From Desulfobacterales bacterium (lineage in GTDB: Bacteria; Desulfobacterota; Desulfobacteria; Desulfobacterales; Desulfobacteraceae): a stretch of DNA of 5,693 nt. The DNA lies in NCBI GenBank assembly GCA_022361535.1, contig JAKSAU010001152.1, positions 1 through 5,693 on the forward strand. The letters are read 5' to 3'. This document shows positions 1 to 4,231 of this stretch, piece after piece. The notes beneath the pieces were generated by a model that saw only the letters and a list, made by a program, of their open reading frames with translations, had not been told where the DNA came from and searched no databases. The position numbers and the translations under genes are program-made. Positions within the stretch are counted from its first letter, which is position 1; each line of letters opens with the position of its first letter.

Positions 1-40
1 AAGTACCTTCAATAAAAGGATTCACAAGTGTCACGTCCAT
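1..40 (-). CDS. cheX: CheX-like chemotaxis phosphatase, 5' end only
   Basis: Only the first 13 codons lie in the window; the gene runs off the left edge. The minus strand reads MDVTLVNPFIEGT from an ATG at 38-40. A perfect AGGAGG Shine-Dalgarno (46-51) sits 5 nt upstream, and a good sigma70-like promoter lies behind it. The peptide resembles the usual start of CheX proteins (M-x-V-x-x-[IV]-N-P-F-[IL]-E-A), which dephosphorylate CheY-P in the cytoplasm and so reset chemotactic signalling. That match comes from memory and rests on 13 residues. That a gene starts here is well supported; the CheX identity is only likely. It is divergent from the HU gene. Confidence 0.55.
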   Translation of the reverse strand, partial: MDVTLVNPFIEGT

Positions 41-61
41 TTTTTCCTCCTGTTTGGATTG

Positions 62-90
62 ATTTTATGTTGTTTAAAAAAAACTGGCAA
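62..90 (-). promoter_or_regulatory. sigma70-like promoter for the minus-strand cheX-like gene
   Basis: On the minus strand a -35 element TTGCCA (85-90) and a -10 element TAAAAT (62-67) are separated by exactly 17 nt. Each matches the consensus at five of six positions. Transcription would start near 55, giving a leader of about 15 nt that contains the AGGAGG ribosome binding site at 46-51. The spacer holds an A/T run (75-83). Spacing and position support the call, but no start site has been mapped. Confidence 0.6.
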
Positions 91-119
91 TGAAATTTTG
101 AAAAAAACGCAATAAATAC

Positions 120-148
120 TTGACACGCACTTCTCAACGACGTAACGT
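120..148 (+). promoter_or_regulatory. Candidate sigma70-like promoter for the HU gene
   Basis: A perfect TTGACA -35 box lies at 120-125. At a 17-nt spacing the -10 position is TAACGT (143-148), which matches TATAAT at only three positions. Transcription would start near 155 and give an AU-rich leader of roughly 87 nt before the HU start codon. A weaker alternative is TTGAAA (163-168) with GAAAAT (185-190). The -35 box is convincing; the -10 box is not. Confidence 0.4.
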
Positions 149-178
149 ACGCAAAAAGCTGATTGAAATTTATTTAAC

Positions 179-219
179 TTTTAGGAAAATAAATTTAACT
201 CATATATTTATTCCTAAAA
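179..219 (+). promoter_or_regulatory. AT-rich hairpin in the HU mRNA leader
   Basis: TTTTAGGAA (179-187) pairs perfectly with TTCCTAAAA (211-219). After a two-base AA bulge, TAAAT (190-194) pairs with ATTTA (206-210), leaving an 11-nt loop. The hairpin ends 8 nt before the AAGGAG ribosome binding site at 228-233. No U-run follows, so a terminator is unlikely. It could influence translation or mRNA stability of the abundant HU protein; that role is inferred. Confidence 0.4.
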
Positions 220-241
220 CCCAAAAAAAGGAGTGATAAAG

Positions 242-511
242 ATGAACAAAGGCGATTTAATCAACAAGGTTTCAGAAGTTCTGAACAGCAAAAAAGAAGC
301 TCAGGCTGCAGTTGACTGCATGATCAAAGCGGTCACTGACGCACTTTCCAACAATGATTCTGTTACTCTCGTCGGCTTTGGCACATTTAAAACTGCTGAA
401 AGAAAAGCCAGAAAAGGCAGAAATCCCCAGACTGGAAAAGAGATTAACATTCCTGCTAGAAATGTACCTAAGTTCGTTCCGGGCAAAGCCCTTAAAGACG
501 CCGTAAAATAA
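242..511 (+). CDS. hup: HU-family DNA-binding protein (nucleoid-associated)
   Basis: This 89-residue protein has the standard length and layout of bacterial HU. An N-terminal helical dimerisation region (about 1-40) is followed by the signature GFGTF (45-49) and the DNA-gripping beta-arm, with GRNPQTGKEINIP at 59-71 and the tip proline P62. It closes with VPKFVPGKALKDAV (75-88). HU dimers bend and compact DNA with little sequence specificity and assist replication, recombination and transcription. The ATG at 242 is preferred over the in-frame GTG at 233, because that GTG overlaps the AAGGAG ribosome binding site (228-233), which lies 8 nt before the ATG. Cys26 is somewhat unusual for HU. IHF subunits share the fold, but the residues here fit homodimeric HU better. 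Confidence 0.97.
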   Translation: MNKGDLINKVSEVLNSKKEAQAAVDCMIKAVTDALSNNDSVTLVGFGTFKTAERKARKGRNPQTGKEINIPARNVPKFVPGKALKDAVK

Positions 512-580
512 TCAAATCCTTTTTACGCAGTATTCTTCAGGCAGTATTGGCACGGTCAATACTGCCTGAATGGATTTGAT
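511..580 (+). repeat. Two-part inverted repeat between the HU and PilZ genes
   Basis: The inner stem is a perfect 14-bp inverted repeat, TTCAGGCAGTATTG (536-549) with CAATACTGCCTGAA (557-570), around a 7-nt loop. An outer perfect 9-bp stem, ATCAAATCC (511-519) with GGATTTGAT (572-580), begins at the last base of the HU stop codon and ends 3 nt before the PilZ ATG. Between the left arms lie TTTTT (520-524) and an extra GCAGTATT (527-534) that duplicates 541-548. No U-run follows the right arms, so a classical intrinsic terminator is unlikely. It may be an attenuator, a 3'-end stabiliser for the HU message, or a block on PilZ translation. Confidence 0.75.
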
Positions 581-583
581 GGT

Positions 584-1336
584 ATGGGGTTCGATGTAGA
601 AAAGATATTCCTCCCTTCTGTGGGGGTTGATTTGGTGTTTAATATGGATTCGGAAACACCTATCTCAAAATCGTCGATTATTTACGATACTGATTACAAG
701 AATAAAACCATCACCATCGCACAACCTGTTGTTCCGATATCTAAAGATACATCCTTTGATCAACTGCACCTGACGACTCTTATCCAAGCCAAGCAACGCA
801 AATCACGCATCGGCATCAACTGTCGCCCCATTCAGTTTATTGAGAATTACCCGCTTGCGAATGGCGCCCTGACAAAAGCGTTGGTAGTAAAGTATGACCT
901 TCCCGCTATTGAGACCAATATCAGATCTGCGTTTAGATTGTCTCTTGGACTTAGATATACGATAAAGGCAAAGCTGCTGTTCAACAAACAAGAATATAGA
1001 ACCCCAAAAGATTTTAGAGTAAAAGATGTATCCTTTGCCGGAATAGGCATAGTTGTTCACAAAAAAAAGGGGAAAGATGTAAACCCCTTACTGGCTCTCA
1101 AACGGGGAACATCTTTGGCTGTTGGGCTTGCGCTTATAGACTCGGAGCAAAAAGAACCGGTTGGCATCCTCCCCCTTAAAACCCGTGTCGCCCGAATAAA
1201 TCATAAGTATTCGGACGCCCATACTCTCATAGGGTTAAAAATATCAGATATTAGTTTAGAGAATGAATCTATTCTAAATCAATTCATTCACGAAGCGCAA
1301 GTAGACGAATTAAAGCGAATTAGTAAGAAAGGCTGA
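584..1336 (+). CDS. PilZ-domain protein, predicted c-di-GMP receptor
   Basis: This is a 250-residue soluble protein with no signal peptide or membrane segment. The C-terminal part (about 112-246) is a PilZ domain with both diagnostic motifs intact: RSAFR (RxxxR, 114-118) and DVSFAG (DxSxxG, 148-153). It ends with the typical IGLKI strand (216-220) and a final helix. The N-terminal about 110 residues look like the beta-rich YcgR-type domain that often precedes PilZ; this assignment is weaker. PilZ proteins bind cyclic di-GMP and convey it to flagella, exopolysaccharide synthesis or transcription, and a chemotaxis-like gene nearby makes motility plausible. The ATG at 584 has only a weak GGA (572-574) upstream, inside an inverted repeat. 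No independent promoter was recognised, so cotranscription with HU is likely. Its 3' end overlaps the convergent sbcB gene. Confidence 0.85.
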   Translation: MGFDVEKIFLPSVGVDLVFNMDSETPISKSSIIYDTDYKNKTITIAQPVVPISKDTSFDQLHLTTLIQAKQRKSRIGINCRPIQFIENYPLANGALTKALVVKYDLPAIETNIRSAFRLSLGLRYTIKAKLLFNKQEYRTPKDFRVKDVSFAGIGIVVHKKKGKDVNPLLALKRGTSLAVGLALIDSEQKEPVGILPLKTRVARINHKYSDAHTLIGLKISDISLENESILNQFIHEAQVDELKRISKKG

Positions 1337-2764
1337 CATTCTACGTACATATTTATTAAGCCAATCAAAAAGAGCTTTTTGATCAGGATCAAAATCTTCA
1401 ACAGCCCCCTTGGCAACCATTTCATCCAATTCAAGAATTGCCTGTGCACATGTCAACTTCTTGTCATCTTTATAACCCTTGACAGCATTACCAAGCTGGT
1501 CGCCAGCAAGTCCTTTCAGATGTGGAATGAACCCGGGGATTTTGTCCGGCTTTTCACTGAAATTTCGCACCATAATTCTCGAGGCCAAATCTCTTATCCG
1601 AGCACTTTTAAACTTTTTTAAGATCGTAAATTTGCTTTTATCTTCTGCATTATGAAACAAGGAGATTTCACTTTTCTCAACCGGCTTAAAAAAGCCTCCC
1701 TGGTATAAATCTGCATCAAGGTCAATATCCGGTACATCCGGATATTTATACTCCCTGTGGTACTCTATGGTTTTAAAAAAAAGATTTGAATTTTCTCTGA
1801 TAACTTGCAAATTTTTCTCGCATGCTTTCGCCGCTTTTGGGGTAAGCCTTTCCCAAAAGCGATCTAGGGTGGGAAGGATAAAGAGTTGGTCTCCTGCCTT
1901 TTTCCGGATGACAAACAGCTCATAAATTCCAATCTCGTCATCGAGACTCTCAAAAAGGTCATCACGATCTAGGCGAACCCAAAGGCTCTGATTTTTATAA
2001 GGCACAGAGCGCCCCACATAAACAACAGGTGCGATATAATTGACATCCGCACCAAAGGACACAGATACCATCAGCCCAATCTCAAGATCGCTTTTTAAGG
2101 ATATATCTGTCGATTTTAATCGGTTTATCCTATCAAGGTCTGTCTGTTTGTCAAAAAAACCTTGAACATATTCCCAAATATCATCATACGCTGAAAAAAT
2201 TCGAGTCAGGCTTAGCAGTGCTTCAACATCACTCATGGCTTCATGGGCCTTACCGGAAGTCTGGAACCGATTTTCCAAAGAAAGATGTTCCAATTTTAAA
2301 CTCGCTTTTCCAGTTTCCAAAACTGGCCAGGACAAGGCCTGTTCACAGAAAAGATGATAAATTGCTGCAACCGGCAGCATATCCATCCTGGAACATCCGT
2401 TGGCAAACTGATGGCTATATGGATCTAGCAAATTCCTATAAAATAAAAATCTTAAGAATTCGTCGTCAAACCCTAATGAATTATAGCCAATACTAATAGT
2501 TTCAGGGGTATTAAAAAGCTTATGAATTCGTTTGGCTGCATGATATTCACTTATGCCGCATGAAAGCTCTTCAGGTGTAAGCCCATGCGTGAGAAAGGCT
2601 CCAGGAGAGGGGACGATATCCTCCCTTAGCCGGACTGTGATCACTTCTCTGGCCAATTCATTTAATGACAAATCGGTCCGAATACAGGCAAAGGTCAACA
2701 CCTGATCAAAGGCAGGGTTTAATCCGGATGTTTCAATATCATAGAAAAGAAAAGTCTTCATCAT
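1310..2764 (-). CDS. sbcB: Exodeoxyribonuclease I (SbcB family)
   Basis: The 484-residue product is close to the 475 residues of E. coli ExoI and collinear with it. The DEDDh exonuclease core is complete: D9 and E11 in FYDIETSG, D100 in GYNSLGFDDEF, and H174 with D179 in AHEAMSD. The SH3-like and C-terminal helical regions follow, with recognisable ExoI segments such as LYQGGFF (353-359) and the VRNF stretch (399-402). ExoI degrades single-stranded DNA 3' to 5' in mismatch repair and recombination and binds SSB. Two adjacent ATGs (2762-2764 and 2759-2761) are possible starts; the upstream AGG (2775-2777) is weak. The start lies 33 nt beyond the rpsI terminator and no clear promoter was found, so expression probably depends on readthrough. 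The 3' end overlaps the PilZ gene by 27 bp. Confidence 0.93.
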   Translation of the reverse strand: MMKTFLFYDIETSGLNPAFDQVLTFACIRTDLSLNELAREVITVRLREDIVPSPGAFLTHGLTPEELSCGISEYHAAKRIHKLFNTPETISIGYNSLGFDDEFLRFLFYRNLLDPYSHQFANGCSRMDMLPVAAIYHLFCEQALSWPVLETGKASLKLEHLSLENRFQTSGKAHEAMSDVEALLSLTRIFSAYDDIWEYVQGFFDKQTDLDRINRLKSTDISLKSDLEIGLMVSVSFGADVNYIAPVVYVGRSVPYKNQSLWVRLDRDDLFESLDDEIGIYELFVIRKKAGDQLFILPTLDRFWERLTPKAAKACEKNLQVIRENSNLFFKTIEYHREYKYPDVPDIDLDADLYQGGFFKPVEKSEISLFHNAEDKSKFTILKKFKSARIRDLASRIMVRNFSEKPDKIPGFIPHLKGLAGDQLGNAVKGYKDDKKLTCAQAILELDEMVAKGAVEDFDPDQKALFDWLNKYVRRMSAFLTNSL

Positions 2765-2797
2765 TCAGAAAAGACCTGGGATGGTGTGCTCAAACCC

Positions 2798-2829
2798 AAA
2801 AAGGGGAACAACCAAAATGCTGTTCCCCT
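2798..2829 (-). terminator. Intrinsic terminator of the rplM-rpsI operon
   Basis: Read on the minus strand, AGGGGAACA (2821-2829) pairs perfectly with TGTTCCCCT (2802-2810) around a 10-nt loop, followed by a T-run (2798-2802) and then GGG. The GC-rich base and the U-tract are typical of a rho-independent terminator. It begins 32 nt after the rpsI stop codon. The short U-tract could allow some readthrough into sbcB. Confidence 0.8.
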
Positions 2830-2861
2830 CAAGGTGATTTGCGCGTCGTAAAAGATATATA

Positions 2862-3257
2862 TTATCTTTTTGAGAACTGGAAGCTGGCTCTTGCGCCTTT
2901 TTTACCGTATTTTTTACGTTCTTTCTTCCTGGCATCCCTTGTGAGGAACCCGGCAGATTTCAAAACGCCTCTGAGCTCTGGATCTGCCAGAACCAAGGCT
3001 TTGGAAACACCCTGGCGGACAGCACCGGCCTGACCGGTTTGACCACCGCCCATTACGGTAACTTTAACATCAAAGGCATCGCTGTTATTAGTGAGGACCA
3101 GAGGAGAAGTCAACAGATCCTGGTTTACAGCGATATCAAAATAATTTTCCATTTCTCTATTGTTTACAACAATTTTCCCTGTACCAGGTACAAGCCACAC
3201 TTTGGCCACAGAATCTTTCCGTTTACCTGTTGCGTAATATACGTTTCCAGTTTCCAT
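2862..3257 (-). CDS. rpsI: 30S ribosomal protein S9
   Basis: The 131-residue product matches the usual S9 length (130 in E. coli). It opens with [19 protein letters not shown] (7-25). It carries the S9 signature [19 protein letters not shown] (70-88) and ends in a basic tail with the conserved terminal SKR, which reaches towards the ribosomal P site. The ATG at 3257 is 23 nt after the rplM stop. An AAGGA on the minus strand precedes it at a rather long 13 nt, so efficient initiation may rely on coupling to rplM translation. The rplM-rpsI order is conserved across bacteria. An intrinsic terminator follows. Confidence 0.98.
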   Translation of the reverse strand: METGNVYYATGKRKDSVAKVWLVPGTGKIVVNNREMENYFDIAVNQDLLTSPLVLTNNSDAFDVKVTVMGGGQTGQAGAVRQGVSKALVLADPELRGVLKSAGFLTRDARKKERKKYGKKGARASFQFSKR

Positions 3258-3280
3258 TGATCGTATCGCGTCCTTATCTC

Positions 3281-3715
3281 TTAAATTTCAACAACCTCAG
3301 GTTTTTGAGCAGCATGGGGATGCTGATCACCTGTGTATACAAATAATTTTTTCCCAAGTTTCCGGCCAAGCCTGTTTTTAGGAAGCATCCCTTTAACTGC
3401 TTTTTTCAGAACTTCCTCAGGTTTTTTCTCGAGCAATTCCTTAGCAGTCTGAGACTTGATCCCGCCCACGTAACCGGAATGCCGGTAGTAAGTCTTCTGG
3501 TCCATTTTATTACCTGTCAGGCGGACCTTATCAGCATTGATTACGACGACCCAGTCACCCATATCTACATGTGGTGTAAAAAGCGGGTTATGTTTACCAC
3601 GGATTCTGTAAGCAATCTGGGAAGCAAGCCGTCCAAGGACCTGGTCCTTTGCATCAATGACGCACCAATTTTCTTTGTTGTCAGATCTTTTCGCGCTATA
3701 TGTATATTTTTTCAA
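3281..3715 (-). CDS. rplM: 50S ribosomal protein L13
   Basis: The product has 144 residues from a TTG start (3713-3715), close to the 142 of E. coli L13. Recognisable blocks are [16 protein letters not shown] (17-32), [14 protein letters not shown] (38-51), [15 protein letters not shown] (56-70), and the L13 signature around [12 protein letters not shown] (106-117). It closes with HPHAAQKP (132-139). L13 binds 23S rRNA early in 50S assembly. The frame stays open to 3745, but the added residues ([10 protein letters not shown]) are unlike L13 and include the ribosome binding site. The protein family normally begins [10 protein letters not shown], which fixes the TTG. A GAGGAG-type site (AGGAG 3727-3731) lies 11 nt upstream and TGGAG (3720-3724) lies 4 nt upstream. 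No ATG or GTG is suitably placed. Confidence 0.97.
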   Translation of the reverse strand: MKKYTYSAKRSDNKENWCVIDAKDQVLGRLASQIAYRIRGKHNPLFTPHVDMGDWVVVINADKVRLTGNKMDQKTYYRHSGYVGGIKSQTAKELLEKKPEEVLKKAVKGMLPKNRLGRKLGKKLFVYTGDQHPHAAQKPEVVEI

Positions 3716-3752
3716 TGTTCTCCAAGCTCCTCTCAATAAACACAATCAGCGA

Positions 3753-3781
3753 TATTTACATAATTTTGCGTTTCATGTCAA
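3753..3781 (-). promoter_or_regulatory. sigma70-like promoter of the rplM-rpsI operon
   Basis: On the minus strand a perfect TTGACA -35 box (3776-3781) is followed after 17 nt by TAAATA (3753-3758) as the -10 element, in an AT-rich context. Transcription would begin near 3746, leaving a leader of about 30 nt that contains the rplM ribosome binding site. The promoter starts only 7 nt after the bactofilin stop, so the ribosomal protein operon can be expressed independently of the envelope genes upstream. No hairpin was recognised between promoter and start codon that could serve as an L13 autoregulatory site. Confidence 0.65.
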
Positions 3782-3788
3782 GAAGTTT

Positions 3789-4211
3789 TTATAATTCAAT
3801 TTGTTTTTCAGTTCCCGCCCCTGATTTAGGGGTTGAGGAAAAAAAGGATTTCTCCTTTTTGGGTGTGGCCATTTTGCTTGAGGTTTTGCACGAGACATCC
3901 GCATTGAGAACCCCTCCGTTTTCAACAATGAGATCCTGGCATACGACCTTACCGGCGCAGGTACCGGTAGACAGGATTATCAACTCCTTTGAAGCAGAGA
4001 CTTCTCCTTGAAAACTTCCGCCAATAGTCAGACTGGATACTTTTGTTTCGCTTGAGTTTACCAGACCATCCTCTGCAATTATCACCACATCCCCGTCAAT
4101 AGTTCCTGTAACCTGGCCTTTAATGATAAGTTTGCCCGTACTGGAAATGGAGCCGTCAATTTTTAGCTCCTTGTCAATAATGCTTAGGTTCTTCCTGTCT
4201 TTTTTGCCCAC
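3789..4211 (-). CDS. Bactofilin (polymer-forming cytoskeletal protein)
   Basis: This 140-residue protein has a short charged N-terminal tail, a bactofilin (DUF583) beta-helix core (about 9-108), and a Ser/Thr/Lys-rich, apparently disordered C-terminal tail (about 109-140). The core shows the repeating short strands and glycine turns of the family, for example IDGSISSTGKLIIKGQVTG (18-36), LTIGGSFQGEV (61-71) and LIVENGGVLNADVSC (94-108). Bactofilins polymerise without nucleotide on the inner membrane face and localise peptidoglycan-modifying enzymes. The GTG at 4209-4211 is chosen because AGGAG (4219-4223) lies 7 nt before it; a TTG at 4224-4226 would precede that site. It lies 20 nt after the M99 peptidase gene, indicating one operon and a shared role in cell shape, as for CcmA of Helicobacter. 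No transmembrane segment is visible. Confidence 0.93.
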   Translation of the reverse strand: MGKKDRKNLSIIDKELKIDGSISSTGKLIIKGQVTGTIDGDVVIIAEDGLVNSSETKVSSLTIGGSFQGEVSASKELIILSTGTCAGKVVCQDLIVENGGVLNADVSCKTSSKMATPKKEKSFFSSTPKSGAGTEKQIEL

Positions 4212-4218
4212 TTCGCCT

Positions 4219-4223
4219 CTCCT
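4219..4223 (-). promoter_or_regulatory. Ribosome binding site fixing the bactofilin GTG start
   Basis: AGGAG on the minus strand lies 7 nt upstream of the GTG at 4209-4211 and inside the 20-nt gap after the peptidase stop codon. It rules out the upstream TTG (4224-4226) as the start. Confidence 0.75.
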
Positions 4224-4231
4224 CAATATAT

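Noticed and set aside
163..190. TTGAAA with GAAAAT at 16 nt as the main HU promoter
   Set aside because: It is possible, but weaker than the perfect TTGACA at 120-125, and it overlaps the leader hairpin and repeats. It is kept only as an alternative.
1364..1383. ATCAAAAA/TTTTTGAT inverted repeat 28 nt after the PilZ stop, as a terminator
   Set aside because: The stem is almost all A-T with a tiny loop, has no GC core and no separate U-tract, and lies within conserved sbcB coding sequence.
2855..2867. AT-rich stretch at the end of rpsI (ATAATATATAT on the minus strand) as an sbcB promoter
   Set aside because: It resembles a -10 box, but no acceptable -35 element occurs at 16-18 nt. A transcript from here would also pass through the terminator at 2798-2829.
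2665..3033. Plus-strand open frame of 122 codons antisense to sbcB and rpsI
   Set aside because: It crosses two well-supported genes and an intrinsic terminator, has no recognisable protein family features, and is explained by the opposite-strand coding.
4224..4226. TTG as the start of the bactofilin gene
   Set aside because: It precedes the AGGAG ribosome binding site at 4219-4223, and the extra residues (MRRGE) are encoded by that site itself. The GTG at 4209-4211 is ideally spaced.
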